Shown: in pieces, positions 52,622 through 63,009 of the stretch | Layout: each line of letters opens with the position of its first letter | Position numbering within the stretch: position 1 is the first letter of the stretch | Source: Branchipolynoe longqiensis | Taxonomy: Eukaryota; Annelida; Polychaeta; Phyllodocida; Polynoidae | Assembly: GCA_030323885.1 (NCBI GenBank) | Contig: CM059190.1 | Coordinates: forward strand, 105,007,856-105,071,855 | DNA length: 64,000 nt | Direction: 5' to 3' | Notes under the pieces: model-generated | What the model saw: the letters and a program-made list of their open reading frames with translations, nothing else | Database searches by the model: none | Told to the model about the DNA's origin: nothing | Translations under genes and position numbers: made by a program

Positions 52622-53330
52622 ACATCTCCAGCTAGTTGTAAATACATGTCCACCTAGTTGTAAGCACATCTACACCTAGTTGTAAATACATAGATCTCAG
52701 AAAATCTCAAGCTTCATTTGTTGACAATCAAAAGCAAATGAAGCGGGTCTGCGAGCTAAACTAATACTTATTAGGTAAAAAAAGAGTTGTCTATTACTTA
52801 GAGATGTCAATTTTGAGATAAGGCCAAATACAAAGAAAAGTATGATATAGAGGTAATAGTACCTATGTTGCACAGTCTGTGCGCTTACGAAAGTTGAATT
52901 GCTGCTAGCCCGATACATTTTTAACAGTTTAAAAAAAAAAAATAATAATAATAATAATAAAAATGATGGGCGGACAATTTTTCAGGCACGGGCGGGGACG
53001 ATCACCAATTTTTTTAAAATAATTTGCCCTAAGTAAGACGATACACACAAAGATACTGGCTTGGTGTGAGAGGCTTCTTTTTTTAGTCAAAGAATTGTAA
53101 CCGACTGGAACTCAAGATGTTGTCGGCAGCAACACTCTGAACTCGGTCAAATCAAAACTAGATCCATTTAGGCGTTACGAGCAGTGCAAGATACCGTGAA
53201 TTACTATTAAATTGTATTACTGCAGTAAGACTGGAAACAACAGTCATAGTGACTCCATATTCCGCATACCGTATATCTCCCAACAGAAGCACGCTGCCCA
53301 ATAGAAGCACACCACCCATTTTGAGACTGA
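52622..53330. other. No gene recognised
   Basis: Starts with three copies of AGTTGTAAATACATG-like phrases (52630-52690) and an (AAT)n run at 52930-52965. Nothing else. Confidence 0.4.
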
Positions 53331-53334
53331 ATGC

Positions 53335-53485
53335 ACATATTCAGACTGAATGCACATAAAATAAGACAATCCCACTTTATTTCAGAGGCACAACAAAAAT
53401 CAATCAAAATTTGTGATCATATTCAGACTGAATGCACATACAATAAGACAATTCCACTTTATTTCAGAGGCATGACAAAAACAAA
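53335..53485. repeat. Duplicated 65-bp segment
   Basis: CAGACTGAATGCACATAAAA TAAGACAATCCCACTTTATT TCAGAGGCA occurs at 53340 and 53424. Confidence 0.75.
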
Positions 53486-53769
53486 TCCATGAAATTCTTT
53501 AACTTTGAATAGATGTACATCCATGTGTCTGCACTCACGCAGTGCGCGTCTATTGGGACATACACGGTATATGGTACCATGGTATTATTATTAATCAATT
53601 AACTGCTCAACTACTTAGCAGTTCGCTTAGACAGTGTGGATGTATTTGCACTAGGGCGCTTCTCCAGCTGTCTTTTAGCAAACAGCTTAACACAGAAGTG
53701 ACAAGGAATTATTTTCAAATAGATATTTAAGAGAGGTTTTTCTTTGTTAAATATATGTTACAAAAGTAC

Positions 53770-54545
53770 ATATGTCCGATCCACTTTTAGGGTTACTAGA
53801 TGTGTCTATTGCAGATTGATATCAAACTAGGCAAGGCTACGTAGCGGCTGAGTCCAGCTTGATATCAATCTGCGATAGTTAAGTTCTGTAACCATAATCG
53901 TGGCGAGACCATGTTAATTATTTATTATGCAAACACAAAATTGAGTTTTTGTATTACACAAAAATACCAAATTCATGATAGCTTCTACTTATATATTTAA
54001 CATGACCCGTCCGCTGTTAGGGTTACTGGACACACCTATCACGGATTGATATCAAACTAGACGAGGCTACGTAGCAGCTGAGGTTACTGGACACACCTAT
54101 CACGGATTGATATCAAACTAGACGAGGCTACGTAGCAGCTGAGTCCAGCTTGATATCAATCTGCGATAGCTAAGTCCTGTAACCGTAATCGTGGCGAGAC
54201 CATGGTAATTATTTATTATGCAAACACAAAATTGAATTTTTGTATTACACAAAAATACCAAATTCATGATAGCTTCTACTTATATATTAACATGACCAGT
54301 CCGCTGTTAGGGTTACTGGACACACCTATCACGGATTGATATCAAACTAGATGAGGCTACGTAGCAGCTGAGTCCAGCTTGATATCAATCTGCGATAGCT
54401 AAGTCCTGCAGCCGTTATGGTGGTGAGACCATGGTAATTATGTATTACACAACCACACAATTAAGTTTTCTATTACATTGAAATGCCAAAATTCATGATA
54501 GTTTATCTTATGATAATCACATAACTTGAAAGAATATATAATAAG
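53770..54545. repeat. ~250-300-bp tandem units with internal inverted repeat
   Basis: Three units (about 53770, 54001, 54297), each with AGATTGATATCAAACTAGGC and the inverse TTGATATCAATCTGCGATAG around GGCTACGTAGC. In the middle unit a 52-bp part is doubled. Each unit can form a stem of ~16 bp. Confidence 0.85.
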
Positions 54546-54786
54546 GACTATTTCCCCCTCAATTTCTGAAATGAATTGACACAGAAAAGCCACCTTTGAA
54601 GTAGATGCTACTGGGAAAATACACTGATGATAAAAGTACAAAAATATAATTTATATTGATTCATATTCTAACTCTCTACTTCACTAGTTTTCTTTTAATT
54701 TTCAGGCACTGTTCTGGTGGTTTAAAAAAAATGTGCATGTACAAATCAAAGTTGAACCCATGCATTGTTTCTTGTCCCAACTCTAT

Positions 54787-55338
54787 AGCCGTGTTTACAC
54801 GGGCGATTTAAAACGTTTCATATGAAACCACTTGCCTAGATCGACACACATTTGGTGTGTAAACGCGACTCTGAGGCGTTTTAGGGCTGAATCGCTTCAT
54901 ATGAAACGGTTCATCTATACCACCTCGTGAGGTGGTTTATTTGAAGCGATTCAGCTTGTTTCCGGGCGGTGATAGTGTAAAGTAGTAGTGCTTGCCGGCT
55001 ACAGGCAGAGCAGTAACTAATCGCTGGTGCCCCGCAGTGTGAGGGACCGATTAGGCCGAAATCTATTGAATGCGATCATATTTAACAGAATTACAGACTC
55101 TAATAATGAAATTTAATTAAATTAACCTTAAATTCCAAGCGATATTAACGTAGCAGCTACATCTGCGTCGAATCGACGTGTGTAAACTAAACAAATAGCA
55201 GTGCTTGCCAGCTACAGGCGCCTGCTGATTCCCGGCGCCGACACACTTTCAAACTCCGCAGTGTAAACACGCATCTAAAACGCTTCATATAAATCGCTTT
55301 GTCTACATCGTTTCACAATTCCCCGTGTAAACACGGCT
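54787..55338. mobile_element. H5: relative of H3, TAT target duplication
   Basis: 552 bp. Left AGCCGTGTTTACACGGGCGA, right end CCCCGTGTAAACACGGCT; TAT at 54784-54786 and 55339-55341. Shares GGCGTTTTAGGGCTGAATCG with H3. Confidence 0.85.
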
Positions 55339-55341
55339 TAT

Positions 55342-56200
55342 AACCAGTGATTGTGGAGTATCTGACTAGTTCAGTTAGAACTGACCTCAATTGAAAGTAG
55401 TACCGGTCAAACGGTGCTAGAACCATTAGCAGCTGACTACGGCAAACGCCACCGAAGACGGCCCTGTTTGACTTCGGTGGTAAAATGAAGCACCTACTGG
55501 GTTTGGCATGCCATGTAAGCTAATGGTGATTAGTAAATTAATGATTAGTCGATGAATTGAGCATTGTGTTAGTGACCGCAGTAGGAAGGCACTATTAAAA
55601 GACAATGTTTATCTATGTTGATACATATCTATGGCAATAAGAAGTAAGGGAAACTTGCTTTGACCTATCCAGACGATAAGTCCAGCTGGGGACAGTGCTT
55701 CCCCTGAGCTGCCCTATGGCACTCACTTAGACCTTAGTTACTCCCGCAGCCATGTCTCAATGACAGGACTGCGAAATGACGTCATAGAAGAAGTGTCGGC
55801 AGGCTGGGTTATGGATGTATCCATCTGATTTCCCAATCTACGAATGTAAATATATCATTCAGACACTTATCTATCAAATCCTGCTACTTTGGATCTGTAG
55901 AATGTATTAAATCATGTACATTCATAGACTTTAAAACTTGAATCGAGAGAACGCAATCAGTCGCAACCACATTGGTTTTTTTTTTCAGTTCATCAACTCT
56001 ACGCCAATATAGATAAACACTGCTCGCTGGAACCAGACCCTCCACAGCTTGTTTATACATATGTTGAACTGGAATTGCATGCAGTTACTATTACGACAAA
56101 TAGTCAATTTATATTATGCTTCTATTATCGAACAGGTTTTTCATGTGGTTATTATTGCAACTGATATTGTCATTTATGTACCAACAAATTGTAATTAACG
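55342..56200. other. About 860 bp with no recognised feature
   Basis: Non-repetitive by eye; no ORF longer than ~50 codons with familiar motifs. The terminal UROS exon could lie in this direction, but I cannot find it. Confidence 0.4.
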
Positions 56201-56282
56201 GCCGGAAGACCAGTGCTCTGGCGCTGACAAAAGACATTATTCGCTGAATAAAATACATTTAGTAAAAAAAAAAAAAATAGTT
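56201..56282 (+). mobile_element. Retroelement 3' end (GCGCTGAATAAA-type)
   Basis: GGCCGGAAGACCAGTGCTCT GGCGCTGACAAAAGACATTA TTCGCTGAATAAAAT and poly-A (13 A). Shared with 62268-62350 and 62935-63005. Probably the conserved 3' end of a SINE or LINE. Confidence 0.6.
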
Positions 56283-56284
56283 GA

Positions 56285-56868
56285 TTCATACTAAAACAGG
56301 TTTTGCTGGGATTTAAAGATGGTCATTCTTCATCTCTAATGGTAGGAGAATATGTTTCCTAGTAGAGAGTGTGTTATTATCAAGTAAATCAAGAGCCAAA
56401 TGGCATAATAGATTCAACCTCTCGTTACATCACCCCAGAACAACATAAAACAACAAGTTGTGTCTTTATTTAACTTCACGGTACAAACCACCTCCACTCA
56501 CAAACCGAGTAAACATCCTTACTTCCCGGTTTTTGTTGTTCATTCCATGCAATTTTCAGCTCATTTTTCCTTTTCAACAATAGATCACATTTGAATGAAA
56601 GCAAGAAATAAATATGAAAATAAACAATATCTGGGTTAGCCAATAACAAAAATTGCGCTTTGCTTAGGAATGAAAAAAAAGTCAATCTGACTTATTGTTA
56701 TGGACAATAAAACATTGTTTTTAAACAAAAGAGATGAGTTAATATAAATAATATTTGCATTAAAGAAAAAAAGAGGCTTTTTATTTAAGGATGAGAGTAG
56801 GTCAGTCCGATTGTAATAGTCCAGTGGAATAGGCAAGTTAAGCAATTTTTAACCCGCAAACATCTGCG
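56285..56868. other. No recognised feature
   Basis: AT-rich. 56640-56860 weakly resembles the tandem units that follow. Confidence 0.4.
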
Positions 56869-56869
56869 T

Positions 56870-57345
56870 TAAACAAACACAAAAATGGCATTTTGACTAG
56901 CAACGGAAAAGGGTGGTACGATGGTAATACGCTCGCGTAATAGGATAATTAAATAACTTTTACCTCCAAAAACAAGAACTCTATGTAAATATCCGTGTTA
57001 AACAAACACAAAGATTGTACATTGATTAGCGACGGAAAATGTCGGTGTGATGGTAATACACTCACATAATAGGCTAATTAAATAACGTTTACCTCCCAAA
57101 ACAATAACTCTATGTAAACATCCTTGGTAAACAAATACAAAGATGATACGTTGCTTAGCGACAGATAAGGGCAGTTTGATGGTAATACACTTGCGTAATA
57201 GGCTAATTAGACAATGTTTACCTCCCAAAACAATAACTCTATGTAAGTATAGCATCAATCAAACACAAAAATGGCACTTTGCTTAGCGATGAAAAAAAGG
57301 CAGTGTGCTTGTCATAGTCAGTTGTAATAGGCAAATAAAACAAGT
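56870..57345. repeat. ~127-bp tandem array, 4 units
   Basis: Units start CAAACACAAAAATGGCA near 56874, 57003, 57130 and 57258, each with GCTTAGCGACGGA, TGGTAATACACTCGCGTAAT AGGC and CAATAACTCTATGTAAA. Confidence 0.85.
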
Positions 57346-57543
57346 TTTACGACGAAAAAAAAGATAACGCAATGCAAAAATCTGGGTTAAAAGAAAAATA
57401 AATAGCATCGCACACACACAAAAAGAAATCTATGTAAATAACCGCTGGGGTTAAACAACAAAACAACTGAAACATTCTTAAGACTACAGAAGCACATAGG
57501 TTGTGGTCCCTATTAATATCAATGCCAATTATCACTATTACTA

Positions 57544-57721
57544 CAGTAGTACCCGTCTTCAGCGACACTTGTGGTAGTCGGACCCCTGCTATGTGTGGAC
57601 AGTTGTTCAATGTACAAATGTTTGCTTTGTTGGACTGTCCCCTACGATGACATCACGCTCGCGCGTGTCAGGACAAAGCTGGTCCGAGTGCAGAGGTGTC
57701 CGTTGAAAACGGGTGCTACTG
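57544..57721. mobile_element. 178-bp pogo-like MITE
   Basis: Left CAGTAGTACCCGTCTTCAGC GACAC; reverse complement of right CAGTAGCACCCGTTTTCAAC GGACAC. TA on both sides (57542-57543, 57722-57723). Confidence 0.8.
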
Positions 57722-57754
57722 TATGACGCAGTAAACGGCAGCAGTCTGCTTAAT

Positions 57755-58355
57755 ACAGCACAGTACAGCACAGCACACTGTGCTCAGTACAACACAGTGT
57801 AGCAGAATGTGCACAGTGCAGCACAGTGTGCTCAGTGCAGACAGTTTAGCACAATGCAGTATAATGTGCACAGTGCAGCACAGTGTGCTCAGTGCAGACA
57901 GTGCAGTAGAATGTGCACAGTGCAGCACACTGTTCTCAGTGCAGACAGTGTAGCACAATGCAGTAGAATTTTCACAGTGCAGCACAGTGTGCTCAGTGCA
58001 AACAGTGACAGTGCAGCACAGCGCAGCAGAATGTGCACAGTGCAGCACAGTGTGCTCAGTGCAAACAGTCACAGTGCAGCACAGCGCAGCAGAATGTGCA
58101 CAGTGCAGCACAGTGTGCTCAGTGCAGACAGTGACAGTGTAGCAGAATGTGCTCAGTGCAGACAGTGACAGTGTAGCAAGTGCAGCCCAGTGCAGCAGAA
58201 TGTGCACAGTGCAGCACAGCACAGAGTGCTCAGTGCAGACAGTGACAGTGTAGCAGAATGTGCTCAGTGCAGACAGTTACAGTGTAGCAAGTGCAGCAGA
58301 ATGTGCACAGTGCAGAACAGTGTGCTCAGTGCAGCACACTGCTTACAGTGCTACA
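57755..58355. repeat. CAGTGCAGCACAGTGTGCT minisatellite
   Basis: Words AATGTGCACAGTGCAGCACA, GTGTGCTCAGTGCAGACAGT and GACAGTGTAGCA in units of ~50-70 bp. It lies in the intron just downstream (minus sense) of the UROS exon and starts within ~15 bp of its donor. Frames on both strands are artefacts. Confidence 0.9.
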
Positions 58356-58365
58356 CTGGTCTCAC

Positions 58366-58476
58366 CTGGTGTAGCGCCTCCAACAGTCCCTCCGGGGTGG
58401 GGCGGGGCGCCGTGCTGGCCACCCTCAGCCCCGCCTCCTCCAGGGCCTGCCGCGTCGTCCCGCCCAGCGCCACCCA
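58366..58476 (-). CDS. UROS: Uroporphyrinogen-III synthase, penultimate-type exon
   Basis: UROS closes hydroxymethylbilane into uroporphyrinogen III, with inversion of ring D, in the cytosol (haem pathway). On the minus strand the segment runs from TCTATTCCTGCAG (acceptor) to CAG|GTGAGA (donor): 111 bp, 37 codons, phase 0. It reads WVALGGTTRQALEEAGLRVA, then STAPRPTPEGLLEALHQ. This matches the C-terminal HemD/UROS pattern A-x-G-x-T-T-x-x-A-L-x-x-x-G-L-x-V ... T-A-x-x-P-T-P-x-x-L. 35 of 37 codons end in G or C. Upstream exons should be at higher coordinates, partly beyond the window, and a short last exon at lower ones; I could not locate either. It could be a lone fragment, but intact splice signals and frame argue for a live gene. 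Confidence 0.75.
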
Positions 58477-58489
58477 CTGCAGGAATAGA

Positions 58490-59330
58490 GGTCACAGCGG
58501 GTCAAACAGCGGGTCAAACAGGTCAGACAGTGGGTCACACAGCGGGTCAAACAGGTCAGACAGTAGGTCAAACAAGGGTCAAACAGCACCCACTGGAGGA
58601 ACAGATGTCACATAGGTCAGACAGCAGGTCAAACAGAAGGTCAAACAGTGGGTCAAAGAGGTCAGATAGTAGGGCAATCAGCAGGGCAAACAGCGGGTAA
58701 AACAGGTCAAACAACAGGTAGAACTCCACCCAGTGGAAGAACAGAGGTCACACATAAGGTCAAGCAGCAGGTCAAACAGTAATTCAAACAGCAGGTCAAA
58801 CAGCAGGTCAAACAGCAGGTCAAACAGCAGGTCAAACGCCACCCACTGGAGCAAGAGGTCACACAGGTCAAACAGTAGGTCAAACAGTAGGTCAAACTCC
58901 ACTCCCTGGAGAAGCAGGGGTCACACAGGTCAAACAGCAGGTCAAATTCCACCCACTGGAGGAACAGAGGTCACACAGGTCAAACAACCAGTCAAACAGG
59001 TCACACAGCAGGTCAAATGCCACCCACTGAAGCAACATAGGTCACACAGGTCAAACAGCGGGTCAAACAGCAGATCAAACTCCACCCACTGGAGGAACAT
59101 GTCACACAGGTCAAACAGCAAGTCAAACGCCCCCCACTGGTCCAACAGAGGTCACACAGGTCAAACAGTAGGTCAAACTCCACCCACCGGAGAAGCAGAG
59201 GTCACACAGGTCAAACTCCACTCACTGGAGGAACAGAGGTCACACAGGTCAAACACCAGGTCAAGTAGGTCAGACTGTAAGTCAAACAGCACCCACTGGA
59301 TGAGCAGAAAGCAGCGGGTGAAACAAGATG
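58490..59330. repeat. AGGTCA-rich intronic minisatellite with splice-acceptor copies
   Basis: Two layers: short GGTCAAACAGCA words, and a ~50-60-bp block CCACCCACTGGAGGAACAGA GGTCACACAGGTCAAACAG. The block is a copy of the UROS exon-intron border (CCACCCACTGCAGGAATAGA GGTCACAG at 58470-58497). Eleven extra border copies occur near 58586, 58728, 58839, 58896, 58948, 59019, 59081, 59129, 59180, 59217 and 59287. Confidence 0.9.
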
Positions 59331-59334
59331 CCTG

Positions 59335-59560
59335 AGAAACAAGCTTTCTTTATGCTTGGCCTTATTATGTATTTCACAGCTGGCTCTGACCGGAAGTGCA
59401 GGGAACAGACTGCTGAGCATGCGCGCTGGTGTTGTAATGTGTGTGGGGTGTGGAGGGGAGTGGGGGAGGGAGGGGATGGGGGGGGGGGGGGACATGGGAC
59501 CGCCTAACCCTGGTCCTACTGGTAATGTATGTATCCAGAACGCAGAACAATACCTGATGC
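59335..59560. other. No recognised feature
   Basis: Contains a poly-G run (59479-59490). No UROS-like exon found. Confidence 0.4.
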
Positions 59561-59561
59561 C

Positions 59562-59845
59562 AAGGTCCACATCTACCCACAATGCATCGGTCACAATTTG
59601 CCAAAATTAACCAAAATAAAAAGTATGCAATCGCATTTTAAATGTAAATAATAATTAGGTTTTTTTATAAAGAAAAAAGTTAATACAAATAAAATTAACA
59701 CTTTTTAGATCTACATCTACCCACAATGCACCAGTGACAATTTGCAAAAATTAACAACAATATAAATACTATGCAATTACCTTCTTTTAAAAAAAAATGT
59801 TAAACCCAAAAGTAAATGCAAATAAAATGAACACTTGTTTAAATA
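59562..59845. repeat. Tandem duplication, ~145 bp
   Basis: GGTCCACATCTACCCACAAT GC ... AAATAAAATTAACACTT, repeated from about 59709 with ~20% divergence. Confidence 0.75.
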
Positions 59846-59859
59846 TCTAGATTCTTGTT

Positions 59860-60520
59860 TATTTGTGTTTGGGTTTTACATCTTAGAAACATTTAAGGTA
59901 ATATCAGATGGGTACCGACTCACGACAGTGCACAATCATGACTGACATATCACGGTTCATACAGCTCTTTAGCAACTAAATTTAAGGCCTTTTTATGGGA
60001 TTTTCAGTTAAGAAATTAATTTGTTATGGCTGAAAATATATGACATAATAATGATTATATACATGTCAACTCTTTATGGTCTTACTTCACCAGGTTTCTG
60101 TATGCTATTTTTATAAAGCAAAACAAGTATAGTAGTTATAATAATGCAAACCAGAATTTATTATGCTAATTACCAGAATTGACGTATCGTGATTCTGTCA
60201 TTGTTTGATGTTTCGTTGATGCAGCTGGTAATGAAAAAAAATGAAACCGCAGCTGCGTTTGAATCACACTTTGATAAATCTAAAAACTCAAGCGTTTTTC
60301 GGCACATTTGGTCAATTTTCAAGGCCTTTTCAGGGTATTTTGAAATTCAAGATTGTGCTTCCCCACTGGGATATCACGCCACTAGCAAGCCCTGACCCGA
60401 TTTCCCACAGTCACATTATCCTGCTACTGAGCCAACCAGTCCTTGTCCTATCCTAGTACTGCCGAGCGAGTGCCGGGCGAGGTAGCGACCAGTATCAATT
60501 CTGCAAGGTATAAGTTGACT
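59860..60520 (-). mobile_element. SINE-A split by ~415-bp insertion
   Basis: Tail part 59860-59940 (GGTTTTACATCTTAGAAACA TTTAAGG); body resumes at 60357 (TTCCCCACTGGGATATCACG CC) to about 60520. The inserted sequence (59941-60356) has TGACATATCACGGTTCAT at one end and TTGACGTATCGTGATTCTG inside; unidentified. Confidence 0.7.
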
Positions 60521-60607
60521 AAGACAATTTAAATGAGTCATTCAACCATTATTTGCATAATCCAAAATCCACAACTACCTGTATCAGCGAGTCATGCCCA
60601 TTTATAT

Positions 60608-62072
60608 TGTAGTGGTCTGCACTGACCTCTCAGGCAAGTAACCACATAGACAGGTAGGCGTGGGGAGTGTGTTGATATCAGGGAGCCTAGGCGGTGTAAT
60701 GGTTAGCACACTGGCCCGGAATGCAAAGAGATGTGGGTTCGAGTCCCGCTCTAGGCGCAATATTTCCCATTTTCATCACCCCCACGACACTGGTTGCCGT
60801 GATCAGGATCCTGTACTAGCTTTGCGCTGTATGGTTGTTGAGCCTACCCTGTGTATGGATGTGTTAGTGCATTGCCTGTATGTATGTAATTGTAAGCATT
60901 ACAAGACTTACAATTCCAGGGGGACGAGTGTAGTGGTCTGCACTGACCTCTCAGGCAAGTAACCACATAGACAGGTAGGCGTGGGGAGTGTGTTGATATC
61001 AGGGAGCCTAGGCGGTGTAATGGTTAGCACACTGGCCCGGAATGCAAAGAGATGTGGGTTCGAGTCCCGCTCTAGGCACAATATTTCCCATTTTCATCAC
61101 CCCCATGACACTGGTTGCCGTGATCAGGATCCTGTACAAGCTTTGCGCTGTATGGTTGTTGAACCTACCCTGTGTATGTATGTGTTAGTGCATTGCCTGT
61201 ATGTATGTAATTGTAAGCATTACAAGACTTACAATTCCAGGGGGATGAGTGTAGTGGTCTGCACTGACCTCTCAGGCAAGTAACCACATAGACAGGTAGG
61301 CGTGGGGAGTGTGTTGATATCAGGGAGCCTAGGTGGTGTAATGGTTAGCACACTGGCCCGGAATGCAAAGAGATGTGGGTTCGAGTCCCGCTCTAGGCAC
61401 AATATTTCCCATTTTCATCACCCCCATGACACTGGTTGCCGTGATCAGGATCCTGTACAAGCTTTGCGCTGTATGGTTGTTGAACCTACCCTGTGTATGT
61501 ATGTGTTAGTGCATTGCCTGTATGTATGTAATTGTAAGCATTACAAGACTTACAATTCCAGGGGGACGAGTGTAGTGGTCTGCACTGACCTCTCAGGCAA
61601 GTAACCACATAGACAGGTAGGCGTGGGGAGTGTATTGATATCAGGGAGCCTAGGTGGTGTAATGGTTAGCACACTGGCCCGGAATGCAAAGAGATGTGGG
61701 TTCGAGTCCCGCTCTAGGCGCAATATTTCCCATTTTCATCACCCCATGACACTGGTTGCCGTGATCAGGATCCTGTACAAGCTTTGCGCTGTATGGTTGT
61801 TGAACCTACCCTGTGTATGTATGTGTAAGTGCATTGCCTGTATGTATGTAATTGTAAGCATTACAAGACTTACAATTCCAGGGGGACGAGTGTAGTGGTC
61901 TGCACTGACCTCTCAGGCAAGTAACCACATAGACAGGTAGGCGTGGGGAGTGTGTTGATATCAGGGAGCCTAGGCGGTGTAATGGTTAGCACACTGGCCC
62001 GGAATGCAAAGAGATGTGGGTTCGAGTCCCGCTCTAGGCACAGTATTTCCCATTTTCATCACCCCCATGACA
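60608..62072 (+). repeat. SINE-B tandem array, five heads
   Basis: tRNA-like heads GCCTAGGCGGTGTAATGGTT ... GGTTCGAGTCCC ... TCTAGGC start at 60685, 61006, 61327, 61648 and 61968 (period 321, 321, 321, 320). The linker with CATTGCCTGTATGTATGTAA TTGTAAGCATTACAAGACTT is in each unit but the last. Units are nearly identical. The 100-codon frame in each unit is a by-product, not a gene. Confidence 0.95.
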
Positions 62073-62267
62073 ATATTAATGTCTCCTCACAAGTATGATC
62101 ATCAAATCACTGACATAGTCTAAAGGTAACTGGCTATTCTCCAGTCTACATGTGCAAAATAAGATCCCCACTATATTTGTAATGCCTGATTTTAACCTAC
62201 TATTGTCTATATTGTTCATACCATCTCATCATTTCATCCATAAATAGTTCATATGCACTATAATTGT
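62073..62267. other. No recognised feature
   Basis: Short AT-rich spacer. Confidence 0.4.
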
Positions 62268-62350
62268 TAAGGCTGGAAGACCAGCGCCTCGGTGCTGAAA
62301 CAAGATGTTATTCAACTGGAATATAAAATTTGAAAAAAAGAAAGAAAAAG
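62268..62350 (+). mobile_element. Retroelement 3' end (GCGCTGAATAAA-type)
   Basis: GGCTGGAAGACCAGCGCCTC GGTGCTGAAACAAGATGTTA TTCAACTGGAAT and an A/G-rich tail. Confidence 0.55.
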
Positions 62351-62356
62351 AAAAAG

Positions 62357-62440
62357 TCATTACTTTGACTTAGCCGGTATTCGACTGCATAACCTTCCGC
62401 ATGGGAAGCGGGCACTCTACTGACTCGGCCATTTGGCCCG
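62357..62440 (-). mobile_element. SINE-A head fragment
   Basis: GTCATTACTTTGACTTAGCC GGTATTCGAC ... GGCACTCTACTGACTCGGCC ATTTGG. Confidence 0.65.
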
Positions 62441-62441
62441 G

Positions 62442-62700
62442 TTGATAACAAGTACCTTACAAACAGTTTATTTTCGGTGAAAGTTGTCGACAACACGTTA
62501 GCAAGCCGGTCCCCACGTATTCCATGTCGGCGGTGTATCGGTGATATGTGTCAAGGTCAAGGTCGGGGCGTGGTTTCATTAAATCGCCACAGCTCTGTTG
62601 CACTAAATCAACAGCAGAGTGCCCGCGTCGGGCCAACGTCGGCGGCGTTCATAATCAAAAGACATGATTTGACGCAGTAGCTTCATATTCACCATGTATA
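62442..62700. other. No recognised feature
   Basis: Moderate GC; contains GTCAAGGTCAAGGTCGGGGC (two AAGGTCA motifs) at ~62550. No coding call. Confidence 0.35.
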
Positions 62701-62704
62701 TTAA

Positions 62705-62757
62705 TCCGTCCTGATATGACCTCAGATGTTGCTAGGACGTAAAACAACAACCAACCA
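62705..62757 (+). mobile_element. SINE-A tail fragment
   Basis: CCGTCCTGATATGACCTCAG ATGTTGCTAGGACGTAAAAC AACAACC. Confidence 0.65.
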
Positions 62758-62934
62758 TTTGTATATTAGTACAAAGTTACCCTAACCTTGACACTGATAA
62801 TATAAAATGTACACGGTGTTATCTCTCAATGCTGTTGGCACTATTCTTCTTTTTTCTTCATTCTTTTTCTTTGTATCAAACTCTTGTTGATTTTAGACTC
62901 TTATTATAACCGTGAATGGATGTAACATCATATG

Positions 62935-63005
62935 GGCGGGAGACTAGCGCCTCGGCGCTGAATAAATACCTTTATTCGCTGAATAAAACGATCATTTACC
63001 CCCCC
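62935..63005 (+). mobile_element. Retroelement 3' end (GCGCTGAATAAA-type)
   Basis: GGCGGGAGACTAGCGCCTCG GCGCTGAATAAATACCTTTA TTCGCTGAATAAAACGAT. Confidence 0.6.
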
Positions 63006-63009
63006 AAAA

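Noticed and set aside
58200..59335. 200-codon and 146-codon frames rich in SNSRSN
   Set aside because: Direct translation of the GGTCAAACAGCA minisatellite; the real exon there is on the minus strand.
60685..60756. True tRNA gene
   Set aside because: Acceptor and T arms pair, but the anticodon arm does not form a 5-bp stem with a 7-base loop, and the sequence sits in every SINE-B copy.
60660..61895. Four repeated ~100-codon frames (MGSVLISGSLGGVMVSTL...)
   Set aside because: They run through the tRNA-like heads of SINE-B; the repetition is that of the array, not of a gene family.
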